Assembly (NCBI RefSeq): GCF_000012725.1 | Contig: NC_007406.1 | Location: forward strand, 2,074,001-2,138,000 | Direction: 5' to 3' | Length of the DNA stretch: 64,000 nt | Origin: Nitrobacter winogradskyi Nb-255 | GTDB taxonomy: Bacteria; Pseudomonadota; Alphaproteobacteria; Rhizobiales; Xanthobacteraceae | Shown here: in pieces, positions 1 to 10,023 of the stretch | How positions within the stretch are numbered: the first letter of the stretch is position 1 | How the letters are laid out: every line of letters starts with the position of its first letter | Position numbers and translations under genes: made by a program | The notes under the pieces: model-generated | Seen by the model: only the letters and a program-made list of their open reading frames with translations | Told to the model about the DNA's origin: nothing | The model's database searches: none

Positions 1-82
1 GCAAGGCCGGGATCACTCACCTGGCGAGGTTGATTCCATTGCCGATGTTGATTCCCTGCTTTACGGTCCCCCTGGATTCCCG

Positions 83-1336
83 ATGACCGCTCCCATGACG
101 TTCCATCACACGGTAACGGAGCGCTTCCTTCGCTATGTCGTCATTGATACCCAGTCCGATCCGGCGTCTTCGAGTTATCCCTCCACCGAGAAGCAGAAGG
201 ATCTCGGGCGTCTGCTGGTGAGCGAGTTACAGGAACTCGGCATCGCGGATGCTCATCTCGACTCGCACGGCTACGTGTATGCGACGCTTCCGGCGAACAG
301 CTCGAAGCAGGTTCCGGTTATCTGCTTCTGTTCGCATATGGACACCTCGCCGGATTGTTCAGGAGCAAACGTCAAACCGCAGATCGTCCGGAACTATCGA
401 GGCGGCGACATCCATCTCCGCGGCGATCCGTCGCAGATCATCCGCGCGGCGGATCATCCGGCGCTGGCTGATCAGGTCGGCAACGATATCATCACGTCGG
501 ACGGCACCACGCTGCTCGGCGCCGACAACAAAGCCGGCGTTGCCGAAATCATGGATGCGGTTCAGGTCCTGCTCGCCAATCCGGAGGTCAGGCATGGCAC
601 GATCAAAATCCTGTTCACGCCCGATGAGGAAATCGGACGCGGTGTCGATAAGGTCGACCTGAAAAAACTCGGCGCGGACTTCGCCTACACGGTCGACGGC
701 GAGACCGCGGGTTATATCGAGGACGAGACGTTCTCGGCCGATGCCGCGCTTATTACCATCAAGGGAGTCAGCGCCCATCCCGGCTTCGCCAAGGGAAAGA
801 TGGAACATGCGATCAAGATCGCGTCCCGCATCGTGGAACGGCTCCCCAGGAATGCCTGCTCGCCCGAGACGACCGACGGCCGCGAAGGCTTTCTGCACCC
901 GACCGACATCAGCGGCACGCTCGAAAGCGCGACGCTGAGCCTCATCGTGCGCGATTTCACGGAAACGGGCCTGACTGAGAAGAAGATGCTGCTGGAGGAC
1001 ATCATCCGCGACATCATGGCGGACTTCCCACACTCGACCTGTCGGCTGGAAATTCAGCCGCAGTATCGCAACATGAAAGAGGTTGTGGATCGTCACCCCG
1101 AGGTTGTCGATAACGCGATGGAGGCGATCCGCCGCGCCGGTCTCGAACCGGTCAAAGGCAGCGTTCGCGGCGGCACGGACGGCTCGCGACTGTCATTCAT
1201 GGGACTTCCCTGTCCCAACATCTTCGCCGGCGAACACGCCTTCCACTCGCGCACCGAGTGGGTCAGCGTGCAAGACATGGAAGCTGCCGTGCGAACCATC
1301 GTGCACCTCGCCGCGATCTGGGAAGAACGCGCCTAG
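83..1336 (+). CDS. pepT: Peptidase T (tripeptide aminopeptidase)
   Basis: M20-family zinc aminopeptidase that removes the N-terminal residue from tripeptides in the cytoplasm. The 417-residue length fits PepT. Metal and catalytic residues are all visible: HMDTSPD (H85, D87), GADNKAG (D148), the DEE triad at 181-183, YTVDGE (D205) and the late histidine in GEHAFHSRTEW (H388). The dimerisation/lid domain lies between about 220 and 330, including the SAHPG segment typical of M20 enzymes. The ATG at 83 is used; a second ATG at 95 in the same frame cannot be excluded because neither has a strong Shine-Dalgarno. It stands alone, followed by a dispersed repeat with a long hairpin. Confidence 0.95.
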   Translation: MTAPMTFHHTVTERFLRYVVIDTQSDPASSSYPSTEKQKDLGRLLVSELQELGIADAHLDSHGYVYATLPANSSKQVPVICFCSHMDTSPDCSGANVKPQIVRNYRGGDIHLRGDPSQIIRAADHPALADQVGNDIITSDGTTLLGADNKAGVAEIMDAVQVLLANPEVRHGTIKILFTPDEEIGRGVDKVDLKKLGADFAYTVDGETAGYIEDETFSADAALITIKGVSAHPGFAKGKMEHAIKIASRIVERLPRNACSPETTDGREGFLHPTDISGTLESATLSLIVRDFTETGLTEKKMLLEDIIRDIMADFPHSTCRLEIQPQYRNMKEVVDRHPEVVDNAMEAIRRAGLEPVKGSVRGGTDGSRLSFMGLPCPNIFAGEHAFHSRTEWVSVQDMEAAVRTIVHLAAIWEERA

Positions 1337-1337
1337 A

Positions 1338-1461
1338 TCGTTTTCGAACGAAGCATGTCCTCGGGCTTGACCCGAGGATGGAATCCGGTTCGCGTGAAGA
1401 AAACGCGTCAGGTAAATATCATAGAGCATCGCTTCTGATTCCCTCAGAAGCGATGCTCTAT
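1338..1461. repeat. Dispersed intergenic repeat with terminal palindrome
   Basis: First of about a dozen copies in this window. The copy starts right after the pepT stop with a GTTTTCGAACGAAGCATGTC-type block, then a CTCGGGCTTGACCCGAG hairpin and GAAGAAAACGCGTCA. It ends with a nearly perfect inverted repeat at 1421-1461: an 18-nt arm either side of a 5-nt loop, built around GCTTCTGA / TCAGAAGC. The hairpin may stop pepT transcription, though there is no T-run. Confidence 0.75.
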
Positions 1462-1523
1462 GGTGCGGTTGTCGCACGTAACGGCAGACGCCGACGACGC
1501 AGGCTTGCTTCTGCCCGAAAATG

Positions 1524-2330
1524 CTACAACGTGAGCATCGTATTGCTCCTCGTCGTCCCGGCGACCACGTACCCGCACTCCAGCATCAATGCGATGCAAT
1601 CCGTCGACCATTCCGAGCGCGACAAGTGCTCGATAACAATGGCCTGAGGCCACATCGATCGCGGCGCGTCCTTGAAAAACCCGACAAGAACCCGGTCTTC
1701 GTAACCCTCGACGTCGATCTTCAGCGCATGGACATGCCCGATGCCTGCACTCTCCAGAGCCTGCCGCAACCGAACCGAGCGCACCGTGATCGCATCCCTC
1801 GACGCGCCGGCGCTGACAACGTGGCTGGCCCCGAGATTGTTGCCATCCGTCGCGATCAGCAGATCACCTTCGCTCTCTCCTGCCGCCGCCTGCATCAGGT
1901 GGACGTTACGGGACCCGGATGCTTCGCGGTTGAACGACAGTCTCTCATAGGCGACCGGATGAGGCTCAATGGCGAGAACAATCCCTTCAGCGCCAACGTG
2001 CCGCGCCATCGCCAGTGCATATGTCCCGACATTGGCTCCGATATCGACGAAGCATCCGCCAACCGGCGTGTGTTTACGCAAGAAACGCAGTTCCTCGAGG
2101 TTGTAATCGGGATTCAGCAGAGCGCCGCGCTCCGTGCCGCTGTACTGATGATAGAACCTGAAAGACGCTCCCTGATAGGTATCGTCGATCGGGCCGGGCC
2201 GGAGCAGATTGAGAAGCCGCGACATCGCAGGACGAAATGCGCCCCGCCTGAGGCGCGACCGTCTCACGGCATGGAGAAGTTTTTTCTGCGCCCAACTGGG
2301 TGCGAATGAGCCGAACGGCGGCGCGATCAT
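1524..2330 (-). CDS. FkbM-family SAM-dependent methyltransferase
   Basis: 268-residue class I methyltransferase of the FkbM family, whose members mostly O-methylate sugars or lipids. SAM motif I is at residues 94-104 (FVDIGANVGTY), the acidic ribose-binding end of strand 2 is in AIEPHP (about 120-125), and the family motif LKIDVEGYED is at about 203-212. The start is the ATG at 2330, with AGGAAAG about 8 nt upstream. It lies alone between a repeat and a divergent small secreted-protein gene, so the context gives no substrate. A shorter N-terminal start is possible, because residues 1-45 are basic and poorly conserved in the family. Confidence 0.85.
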   Translation of the reverse strand: MIAPPFGSFAPSWAQKKLLHAVRRSRLRRGAFRPAMSRLLNLLRPGPIDDTYQGASFRFYHQYSGTERGALLNPDYNLEELRFLRKHTPVGGCFVDIGANVGTYALAMARHVGAEGIVLAIEPHPVAYERLSFNREASGSRNVHLMQAAAGESEGDLLIATDGNNLGASHVVSAGASRDAITVRSVRLRQALESAGIGHVHALKIDVEGYEDRVLVGFFKDAPRSMWPQAIVIEHLSRSEWSTDCIALMLECGYVVAGTTRSNTMLTL

Positions 2331-2387
2331 CGTTAATCTTTCCTAAATGCCGGGTGATATGATCCTCGAATCATCGAGGATTCAAGA

Positions 2388-2699
2388 ATGCTACGCGCCA
2401 TTTCGCTTGCGGCTATCGGAGTCGCCATGATGGGAGCGACGGGATCAGCCGCCGACCTGCCGGCGCATAGCCGCATCGGAAAAATCTTCGCGGAGCCGAC
2501 GCCTCCCCCAGCACGCGTCGCGCAGGAGAAAGATTATCCCGAAAGCGTACTCTACCGTTTTCGGGTTCCGCCGCCGGTGCCGGGCTATTACGGAAGGCCG
2601 AACGATTTCTACTATCGCCCGTATTATGAGGGCCGGCCGGTGATCTCGCTCTATTTCGACCGATTGCCCTACGCTTGCGGTCTGTACGGATATTGTTAG
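2388..2699 (+). CDS. Small secreted protein of unknown function
   Basis: 103 residues with a clear signal peptide: MLRAISLAAIGVAMMGATGSAA followed by ADLPA, a likely signal peptidase I site after residue 22. The mature part is rich in Pro, Tyr and Arg (for example GYYGRPNDFYYRPYYEGRP) and ends in CGLYGYC, giving two cysteines that could pair in the periplasm. I do not recognise a domain. It is divergent from the FkbM methyltransferase and convergent with the next methyltransferase. Composition and signal peptide make it a believable gene. Confidence 0.65.
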   Translation: MLRAISLAAIGVAMMGATGSAADLPAHSRIGKIFAEPTPPPARVAQEKDYPESVLYRFRVPPPVPGYYGRPNDFYYRPYYEGRPVISLYFDRLPYACGLYGYC

Positions 2700-2750
2700 A
2701 GCCGCCACCCGAAAGCCGGAACCGGTTTTCAGTCAAACAAGGCGCCGCGA

Positions 2751-3608
2751 TTACAGGTTGCGCGCGGTCACGATCCAGATCGAGGCGGGAAGCACCACTG
2801 TCTGCTTCTGGGCGAACGGAGCAAGAGCTTCCCGGATCGAGTTCTCCGCAGCGGCGATGACTTCAGCAGGCTGTCCATCAAGCGCGCGGCTGGCGGGACC
2901 GATCTGAAGCGCAGACCTGACCGCGGCATCCAGTCCGCCGCCGACCGAAATGTCCAGCGCAAGCTCACAAGCTTCCATCGCTATTTCGGAAAAGCCGGCT
3001 TGGCCGAGAATGCGATGAACACGCTCTTCTGAGGCGAACGAGAAGGGTCCGGGATCTTCCGGCCCGAGATCCGGCAGCTTCGGGACATGCTTGTAGGCAG
3101 CCTGGAGCGGAGCCATCAGCCAGGGATTGAAGCGAGGCTCCCGCCAGCAAATGAACGCCAGGCGGCCGAGGGGTCGCAACGCCTTGCGCAGGTTCGCAAA
3201 CGCTGAGGCTGGTTCGGCGAAGAACATCACGCCAAACCGCGAAGCGATCAAATCGAACCGCGCCGGCCGGAATGGGTGCTCGGCAGCATCGGCCAGCCGG
3301 AACTCCACCCGGCCCGCTTGCGGCGCGATCTGCCCGGCCCGCTCCAGCATCGGCGCCGACACATCGATTCCCAGGACGTAGCCGGAAACGCCGACCTGCT
3401 CCGCGAAGGCACGGGTGGTCGCACCACAGCCGCAGCCGACGTCTATGATGCGTTCGCCGGGCATGGCTCTGGCCCGGTCCAGCAGAATGGTGGAAACCGG
3501 CTCCAGCAATTCATCCTGCACACGCTGACGATCGGCCCAGCGCTGACCGCCCGGTCCATTCCAGTAAGCGATCTGGTCCGCGTTCTGTGTCTCAGGAACC
3601 CCTGCCAT
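2751..3608 (-). CDS. Class I SAM-dependent methyltransferase (Methyltransf_11/25 type)
   Basis: 285 residues. Motif I RIIDVGCGCGATT is at about 53-65, motif II (VLGIDVSAPML) follows, and the motif III region is FDLIASRFGVMFF. This is the ubiE-like fold seen in many small-molecule methyltransferases. I prefer the ATG at 3608 because GGAGC sits 6 nt upstream; a GTG 36 nt earlier (3644) gives 297 residues. Substrate unknown. The gene stands alone. Confidence 0.85.
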   Translation of the reverse strand: MAGVPETQNADQIAYWNGPGGQRWADRQRVQDELLEPVSTILLDRARAMPGERIIDVGCGCGATTRAFAEQVGVSGYVLGIDVSAPMLERAGQIAPQAGRVEFRLADAAEHPFRPARFDLIASRFGVMFFAEPASAFANLRKALRPLGRLAFICWREPRFNPWLMAPLQAAYKHVPKLPDLGPEDPGPFSFASEERVHRILGQAGFSEIAMEACELALDISVGGGLDAAVRSALQIGPASRALDGQPAEVIAAAENSIREALAPFAQKQTVVLPASIWIVTARNL

Positions 3609-3687
3609 CGCCGCTCCCACGAAATTCGGGCGGTCGCCCTTCACAAAATCCGTGACTTAAGCCCGATTATGAAGGTAACCACGTCAT

Positions 3688-3730
3688 CCATAGCGTTTTC
3701 AAGCGCGGCATGTCCGCCGGACCAGCCCGG
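3688..3730. repeat. Degenerate copy of the dispersed repeat
   Basis: ATAGCGTTTTCAAGCG followed by GGCATGTCC matches the left block of the dispersed repeat, with the hairpin part changed to GCCGGACCAGCCCGG. The rest of 3609-3919 shows nothing else that I can name. Confidence 0.5.
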
Positions 3731-3919
3731 AGCAAAACCAGAACACAACCTATCATACCCAGGCAGTCGGGGATATTCCGCGATGTGGCCGCGTGAAGTC
3801 CGGCGCAGGCGGGTAAGCAAAGGCTGGACCGAGAATTCGGATCGCGTAAAAAGCACGCATCTCGCATACGCGACAGAAGCGAGGCTGCCCGCAGTTCGCA
3901 CCCGAATGGAGGAGACGAG

Positions 3920-4138
3920 ATGGCTGATGAGGAAGACAAGACGATCGTCGAGCAAGGCCCTTCCATTGGCGAGTACCGCCGGGAGTCAATTCCGGAATAC
4001 ATTATCGATTCGAGCGGCGCCCGTTTTGATTTTGATCGCATCGCCCTTGAAGGCGATGGCGGCCTCGAACCATCACAACTGGCCCGTAACGAATGCCTTA
4101 TCGCACCCGGTCTGATCTATCGCAGAGCCTCGTCATGA
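3920..4138 (+). CDS. Small hypothetical protein
   Basis: 72-residue acidic protein (MADEEDKTIVEQGPSIGEY...). The strong Shine-Dalgarno GGAGGAGA at 3908-3915, 4 nt before the ATG, is the main reason to believe it is translated. No membrane segment, no signal peptide and only one cysteine. I recognise no domain. It is followed after about 130 nt by tRNA-Val. Confidence 0.55.
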   Translation: MADEEDKTIVEQGPSIGEYRRESIPEYIIDSSGARFDFDRIALEGDGGLEPSQLARNECLIAPGLIYRRASS

Positions 4139-4265
4139 TCGACGCGCGTGTGGGCGACGCGTCTGTGGCTTCTGGTTTGCACCGGGATCGACAGGCGAGC
4201 CGTATCCGATAGGCTGCGGCAGCAGCTTGCATGCAGGGATGCGTCGGGGCTAAACAAGGAGCCGA

Positions 4266-4342
4266 GGGCGGCTAGCTCAGCTGGTTAGAGCATCTCGTTT
4301 ACACCGAGAGGGTCGGGAGTTCGAATCTCTCGCCGCCTACCA
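4266..4342 (+). tRNA. tRNA-Val (anticodon TAC)
   Basis: 77 nt including encoded CCA. Acceptor GGGCGGC pairs with GCCGCCT (one G-T at 1-72). The anticodon stem TCTCG/CGAGA encloses loop TTTACAC with anticodon TAC, and the T arm carries TTCGAAT. Highly similar to the usual bacterial valine tRNA. Confidence 0.97.
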
Positions 4343-4479
4343 ATATTCAGCTGTTTTGGCCCGGCTTGATAGTTCCCTGAGTTTTTCTGCCTGTGGCGCT
4401 TCAATAAAGCACCGCCATCCACCGCTTTCCATATTCATGACCATCGACGGGCGGACACGGTCGCACCATAGCATAACGC

Positions 4480-4509
4480 AAAAACGGCGCCCTCAAAGGG
4501 GCGCCGTTT
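4480..4509 (-). terminator. Rho-independent terminator of lon
   Basis: Read on the minus strand, ACGGCGCCCC, a short TTT loop and GAGGGCGCCGT are followed by a T-run. It lies 23 nt after the lon stop. The other strand also ends in TTT, so it may act in both directions. Confidence 0.85.
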
Positions 4510-4531
4510 CATCAATCATGGTCCATGGCGT

Positions 4532-6958
4532 TCAGTGAGCGGTCAGGCCACCGGCCGCCTCGTCGGCTGCATCGGGATTGACCGGGAGCTTGGTATCCTC
4601 CTCCCAGACGATCGGCTTGGGCTGCCGCACCAACGCCTTGGCGATCACCTCGTCCATCCGGGCGACCGGAATAATCTCCAGCCCGCCTTTGATAGCTTCG
4701 GAAATCTCCGTGAGGTCCTTGGCATTCTCGTCCGGGATGAGCACCGTCTTGATGCCGCCTCGCGCCGCCGCCAGCAACTTCTCCTTGAGGCCGCCGATCG
4801 GCAACACCCTGCCCCGCAGCGTGATCTCGCCCGTCATCGCGATGTCGCGCCGGATCGGAATTCCGGTCAGCACCGACACGATGGTCGTCGCCATCGCAAC
4901 ACCGGCCGACGGACCATCCTTCGGGGTCGCACCCTCGGGAACGTGAACGTGGATATCGCGCCGCTCGAACAACGGCGGCTCGATCCCGAAGGTGATCGCG
5001 CGCGAACGGACGTAGGAAGCAGCCGCCGAGATCGATTCCTTCATCACGTCGCGAAGATTGCCGGTCACCGTCATGCGTCCCTTGCCGGGCATCATCACGC
5101 TTTCGATCGTCAGCAACTCGCCGCCGACGTCAGTCCATGCCAGACCGGTCACGACGCCGACCTGATCGTCGGTTTCGATCTCACCGAAGCGATACTTCGG
5201 CACTCCGAGGAAGTCCTCGACGACCTTCTCAGTGACTTCGACCGACTTCTTCTTCGAGAGCATCAGCTCCTTCACCGCCTTGCGGGCGAGTGTGGACAGC
5301 TCACGCTCCAGATTGCGCACGCCCGCCTCGCGGGTGTAGCGGCGAATGATCAGCAGAAGCGCCTCGTCATTGATCGACCACTCCTTCGAATCCAGACCGT
5401 GCTTGCTGAGCGCGTTCGGAATGAGATGCTTGCGAGCAATCTCGACCTTCTCGTTCTCGGTGTAGCCGGCGATCCGGATGATCTCCATGCGGTCCATCAA
5501 CGGACCGGGAATATTCAGCGTATTCGCCGTCGTGAGGAACATCACGTTGGAGAGATCGTAATCGACCTCCAGATAGTGGTCGTTGAACGTCGAGTTCTGC
5601 TCGGGGTCGAGGACCTCAAGCAGGGCCGACGACGGATCGCCGCGGAAATCCGCGCCCATCTTGTCGATCTCGTCCAGCAGGAACAGCGGGTTCGAGGTCT
5701 TGGCCTTGCGCATCGACTGGATGATCTTGCCGGGCATCGAGCCGATATAGGTCCGGCGGTGACCACGGATCTCCGCTTCGTCGCGCACGCCGCCAAGCGA
5801 GACGCGCACGAATTCGCGGCCCGTCGCCCGCGCGATCGACTTCCCGAGCGATGTCTTGCCGACGCCGGGCGGACCGACAAGGCACAGGATCGGCCCGGTC
5901 AGCTTGTTGGCGCGCGACTGCACCGCAAGGTACTCGACGATGCGATCCTTGACCTTCTCAAGCCCGTAGTGATCGGCGTCCAGCACCTCCTGGGCGGCGT
6001 TGAGATCCTTCTTCACCTTGGACTTCTTCGCCCACGGAATCGACAGCAGCCAATCGAGATAGTTGCGCACCACCGTGGCTTCGGCGGACATCGGAGACAT
6101 CTGCCGCAGCTTCTTCAGTTCGTGCTGCGCCTTCTCGCGAGCCTCCTTCGAGAGCTTGGTCTTGGCGATCTTCTCTTCGAGGTCGGCGAGTTCATCACGG
6201 CCCTCGTCGTCGCCGAGTTCCTTCTGGATCGCCTTCATCTGCTCGTTGAGGTAGTACTCGCGCTGGGTCTTCTCCATCTGGCGCTTGACCCGCGAGCGAA
6301 TGCGCTTCTCGACCTGCAGGACGGAGATCTCGCTCTCCATCAGACCGAGCACCTTTTCCAGACGCGCGGTGACCGACAGCGTCTCAAGGATGCCCTGACG
6401 ATCCGCGATCTTGGCGGCGAGATGCGACGCGACGGTATCACCGAGCTTGGCGAAATCCGTGATCGCCTGCACGACGCCCACCACTTCGGGCGAGATCTTC
6501 TTGTTCAGCTTCACATAGCTTTCGAAATCCGACACGACCGAACGCGACAGCGCTTCGGCTTCGACGCTGTTGGTGTCGGTATCAGCCAGCGCAACCGCTG
6601 TCGCCTCATAATAGTCGGTGCGGTCGGAATAGGCCTCCACGCGCGCGCGCTCAAGACCTTCCACCAGCACCTTCACCGTGCCGTCGGGGAGTTTCAGCAG
6701 TTGCAGCACGCTGGCGAGCGTTCCGATCTTATAAATTGAATCTGGCGCAGGATCATCATCCGACGCATTCTTCTGCGTCGCGAGCATGATGAGCCCATCG
6801 TTCTTCATCACCTCTTCCAGCGCCCTGATCGATTTCTCGCGGCCTACGAACAGCGGCACGATCATGTGCGGGAAGACAACGATGTCGCGAAGCGGAAGCA
6901 CGGGATAGGCATGGATTTCGCCGTGGACTATAGCTGGCCGGGGTTTTGAGGCGGTCAT
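4532..6958 (-). CDS. lon: Lon ATP-dependent serine protease
   Basis: 808-residue cytoplasmic AAA+ protease that unfolds and degrades damaged and regulatory proteins. Order: N-terminal substrate-binding LON domain ([20 protein letters not shown] starts at about residue 15), coiled coil, AAA+ module with Walker [14 protein letters not shown] and Walker [11 protein letters not shown], then the protease domain with catalytic Ser684 ([10 protein letters not shown]) and Lys727 ([10 protein letters not shown]), 43 residues apart as in E. coli Lon. The ATG at 6958 is chosen over an upstream in-frame start at 7069. It matches the family N-terminus and has AAGGAACAAGG just upstream. It is third in the tig-clpP-clpX-lon cluster. 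A TTGACA-like box at 7142-7147 (minus strand) may be its own promoter. Confidence 0.97.
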   Translation of the reverse strand: MTASKPRPAIVHGEIHAYPVLPLRDIVVFPHMIVPLFVGREKSIRALEEVMKNDGLIMLATQKNASDDDPAPDSIYKIGTLASVLQLLKLPDGTVKVLVEGLERARVEAYSDRTDYYEATAVALADTDTNSVEAEALSRSVVSDFESYVKLNKKISPEVVGVVQAITDFAKLGDTVASHLAAKIADRQGILETLSVTARLEKVLGLMESEISVLQVEKRIRSRVKRQMEKTQREYYLNEQMKAIQKELGDDEGRDELADLEEKIAKTKLSKEAREKAQHELKKLRQMSPMSAEATVVRNYLDWLLSIPWAKKSKVKKDLNAAQEVLDADHYGLEKVKDRIVEYLAVQSRANKLTGPILCLVGPPGVGKTSLGKSIARATGREFVRVSLGGVRDEAEIRGHRRTYIGSMPGKIIQSMRKAKTSNPLFLLDEIDKMGADFRGDPSSALLEVLDPEQNSTFNDHYLEVDYDLSNVMFLTTANTLNIPGPLMDRMEIIRIAGYTENEKVEIARKHLIPNALSKHGLDSKEWSINDEALLLIIRRYTREAGVRNLERELSTLARKAVKELMLSKKKSVEVTEKVVEDFLGVPKYRFGEIETDDQVGVVTGLAWTDVGGELLTIESVMMPGKGRMTVTGNLRDVMKESISAAASYVRSRAITFGIEPPLFERRDIHVHVPEGATPKDGPSAGVAMATTIVSVLTGIPIRRDIAMTGEITLRGRVLPIGGLKEKLLAAARGGIKTVLIPDENAKDLTEISEAIKGGLEIIPVARMDEVIAKALVRQPKPIVWEEDTKLPVNPDAADEAAGGLTAH

Positions 6959-7265
6959 AGCCTTGTTCCTTTTGTTGCGCCCCCCTGTTCGCAGCCGCAT
7001 ATCATGCGCAACCGCCACAAGGTGCCTAGTTTCCTGAGACGAATGGGCCCTTGCGAACCGAGGCCTCACCTGCCCGAGGTCGTGAGCAGCAAACGCACTG
7101 CGTCGCCGCCGACAGCATTAGGTGGCCATCCACCACCGACGTGTCAAGTGAAGGAAATCAGCGGCTTGCAGGCCGGGAGAGACCGCCCGCCGACAAAGCA
7201 CAACGAACTCGCGGTTAAACCGCCCGCGAGTCGATCTGGCGACGGACTGCGCCAATATGTCCTGA
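6959..7265. other. clpX-lon intergenic region
   Basis: 307 nt without a gene. It should hold the lon promoter on the minus strand. TTGACA at 7147-7142 with CCTAAT at 7122-7117 has a long 19-nt spacing, so the assignment is weak. No repeat copy seen here. Confidence 0.4.
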
Positions 7266-8540
7266 TCAGGCGCTGGCGCTGGTTTCGCTCGCGCGATCGG
7301 CGCGGTCCGCGTAAATGTACAGCGGCCGCGCGGTTCCTTCGACCACTTCGCGCGAGATCACGACCTCCTCGACCCCTTCCAGGCCCGGAAGATCGAACAT
7401 GGTCTCCAGCAGGATGCTTTCGAGAATCGAACGCAGGCCCCGCGCGCCGGTCTTGCGCTCGATCGCCTTGCGCGCCACCGCGCCCAGCGCCTCGTCGGCG
7501 AACGTCAGTTCGATGTTCTCCATCTCGAACAGCCGCTGATATTGTTTCACCAGCGCATTCTTGGGATCGGTCAGGATCTTTTTCAGCGACGCCTCGTCGA
7601 GATCCTCCAGCGTGGCCACGACAGGCAGACGCCCGACGAATTCCGGAATCAGGCCGTACTTGAGCAGATCCTCCGGCTCGACATGCCTGAAGATTTCGCC
7701 GGTGCGGCGGTCTTCCGGCGCAAGCACCTGCGCCGCGAAACCGATCGACGTGGTGCGTCCTCGCGCGGAGATGATCTTCTCCAGGCCGGAGAACGCGCCG
7801 CCGCAGATGAACAGGATATTCGTCGTATCGACCTGCAGGAACTCCTGCTGCGGATGCTTCCGGCCGCCCTGCGGCGGAACGGACGCGACCGTGCCTTCCA
7901 TGATCTTCAACAAGGCCTGCTGCACGCCCTCACCCGATACGTCGCGCGTGATCGAGGGATTGTCGGACTTGCGCGAGATCTTGTCGATCTCGTCGATGTA
8001 GACGATGCCGCGCTGAGCACGCTCGACATTGTAGTCCGCGGACTGCAACAGCTTCAGGATGATGTTCTCGACATCCTCGCCGACATAACCGGCCTCGGTC
8101 AGGGTCGTTGCATCCGCCATGGTAAAGGGAACGTCGAGGATGCGCGCGAGCGTCTGCGCAAGCAGCGTCTTGCCCGATCCGGTCGGACCGATCAGTAGGA
8201 TGTTCGACTTCGCGAGTTCGACGTCGTTGTGCTTGGTCTGATGATTTAGCCGCTTGTAGTGATTGTGGACGGCGACCGAAAGCACCTTCTTGGCGTGGCC
8301 CTGCCCGATGACGTAATCGTCCAGGACCTTGCAGATCTCCTTCGGCGTCGGAATGCCGTCGCGCGACTTCACCAGCGAGGACTTGTTCTCCTCGCGAATG
8401 ATGTCCATGCAGAGTTCGACGCATTCGTCACAAATGAATACGGTCGGGCCCGCGATCAGTTTGCGAACCTCGTGCTGACTCTTGCCGCAGAACGAACAAT
8501 ACAGCGTATTCTTGGAGTCGCCCGTACCGACCTTACTCAT
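7266..8540 (-). CDS. clpX: ClpX, ATPase subunit of the ClpXP protease
   Basis: 424 residues, the usual length. It unfolds tagged substrates such as SsrA-tagged peptides and feeds them to ClpP; in alphaproteobacteria it also drives cell-cycle proteolysis. N-terminal zinc-binding domain with C15, C18, C37 and C40 (CSFC, CDEC). AAA+ domain with Walker A GPTGSGKT (about 118-125), pore loop GYVG (151-154) and Walker [11 protein letters not shown] (about 179-188). The ATG at 8540 has GGAGACAGGA directly before it. Lies 425 nt downstream of clpP on the same strand. Confidence 0.98.
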   Translation of the reverse strand: MSKVGTGDSKNTLYCSFCGKSQHEVRKLIAGPTVFICDECVELCMDIIREENKSSLVKSRDGIPTPKEICKVLDDYVIGQGHAKKVLSVAVHNHYKRLNHQTKHNDVELAKSNILLIGPTGSGKTLLAQTLARILDVPFTMADATTLTEAGYVGEDVENIILKLLQSADYNVERAQRGIVYIDEIDKISRKSDNPSITRDVSGEGVQQALLKIMEGTVASVPPQGGRKHPQQEFLQVDTTNILFICGGAFSGLEKIISARGRTTSIGFAAQVLAPEDRRTGEIFRHVEPEDLLKYGLIPEFVGRLPVVATLEDLDEASLKKILTDPKNALVKQYQRLFEMENIELTFADEALGAVARKAIERKTGARGLRSILESILLETMFDLPGLEGVEEVVISREVVEGTARPLYIYADRADRASETSASA

Positions 8541-8965
8541 TCCTGTCTCCGTCCGACGTTCGATCCCGCCTGCTCACCCGCTCCGATCCGGCACATCCGG
8601 CTCAATGAGATTACATATGACCAGAGTCCGTACCAGAAAAGACCCTGCGCCCTCAACCCCGCGCGTGGATCGCAGGCTTACCCGTTTCTCCCGTGCGTAC
8701 CACCAGTTGAAACTCGGCAACCGCACCATGGTGCCCCGACTCTCAAGAATTCGCTAACCGGCCAGCCATCCTCCACCCGCCGATAGCCTGATCTCACTCA
8801 AGAAAGCAAACTCCCTCCCGGATTTTATCCGGCATCGCGCCATTATCACGCGAATACGCCGCGACAGAGAGAAACCTTCCGGAAACCAACGCCGCGCATC
8901 GCGATGGCCTGGACCGGATCGAATCAACCGGCCCTTCCGTTGTCGCTGGACCCTACCTTGAGACG
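8541..8965. other. clpP-clpX intergenic region
   Basis: 425 nt with no coding region I can support on either strand. The length suggests clpX has its own promoter here. No copy of the dispersed repeat and no clear terminator hairpin with a T-run. Confidence 0.4.
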
Positions 8966-9604
8966 TTACGACGAAGCTTTCGGTGCGGCCGGATCTTCAG
9001 CGCGCTTGTCGATCACCTTATCGACGATGCCAAAGTCGCGAGCCATGTCAGCCGTAAGGAACTTGTCGCGCTCCAGCGCATCCTCGATCGCCTGATAGGT
9101 TTGTCCCGTGTGCTTGACGTAGATCTCGTTGAGCCGCTTCTTGAGGCTCAGGATCTCCTGCGCGTGAAGCATGATATCCGTCGCCTGCCCCTGGAAACCG
9201 CCGGAGGGCTGGTGAACCATGATGCGCGCGTTCGGCAGCGCGTGCCGCATATCCTTCTCGCCCGCCGCCAGCAGCAACGAACCCATTGAGGCGGCTTGTC
9301 CAGTGCACAGCGTTGCGACCGGCGGACGAATGAACTGCATCGTGTCGTAGATCGCCAGACCCGAAGTCACCACGCCACCCGGCGAATTGATGTACATCGA
9401 GATTTCCTTCTTCGGATTCTCCGCCTCCAGAAACAAAAGCTGCGCGACGACCAGCATCGACATATTGTCTTCGACCCCGCCGGTCACGAAAATGATGCGC
9501 TCCTTCAGCAGCCGGGAAAAGATGTCGTAAGCCCTCTCGCCGCGGTTGGTCTGCTCGACCACCATCGGCACGAGGTTCATGTAGGTTTCCACTGGATCGC
9601 GCAT
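8966..9604 (-). CDS. clpP: ClpP, proteolytic subunit of the Clp protease
   Basis: 212-residue serine peptidase forming the tetradecameric chamber used by ClpX (and ClpA). The catalytic triad is complete: Ser106 in GQAASMGS, His131 in IMVHQPSGG and Asp180 in LERDKFLTA. The N-terminus [19 protein letters not shown] is typical of alphaproteobacterial ClpP. The gene lies between tig and clpX, all on the minus strand, a widely conserved order. Confidence 0.98.
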
Positions 9605-9772
9605 TGATCACCCAAAAGTTTGTGTCAGCGGTTGGCGACGAACATCCGGAACGAAACCGGGAGACTTCAATTCCTCCCGGTGCGGATGAATGTCCATGAT
9701 GCAGGATTCGGCAAGCACCGCCCACAGATATAAGCTCATCGCTCAGGCGACAAGACTGAACCGGGAGCCTTT

Positions 9773-9893
9773 CGCTTCTGACAGGATTCAGAAGCGGACA
9801 TCTATGATTTTGATTTGATACGCTTTTCTTCGGGCTGACCAGTACCCATCCTTGGGTCAGGAGTCCCGAGGACATGCCTAGCTCGAAAATGAT
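9773..9893. repeat. Degenerate dispersed repeat, reverse orientation
   Basis: Contains TCGCTTCTGACAGGATTCAG with AGAAGC (palindromic part), then GATACGCTTTTCTTCGGGCT, CATCCTTGGGTCAGG and CATGCCTAGCTCGAAAATG, a decayed reverse-orientation copy in the clpP-tig gap. It may separate the clpP promoter from upstream tig transcription. Confidence 0.55.
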
Positions 9894-10023
9894 ACAGGCC
9901 GTGCTTTGATCGCACGTTCGTTCACCGGCAGCCTTTCGATTCGGATTCGCTCCGAAGCTCGCCCGGCGCTGGCGGCCCCGGTTGCGATGCGACGCCAATC
10001 AGAGTCATCGGACCCGGCGCCGC

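Noticed and set aside
4535-6739. 734-codon open frame antisense to lon
   Set aside because: High-GC codon-position shadow of lon: extreme Arg/His/Leu composition, no domain, no ribosome-binding site.
7117-7147. Heat-shock promoter for lon
   Set aside because: TTGACA and CCTAAT are 19 nt apart and do not match the sigma-32 consensus well enough to claim it.
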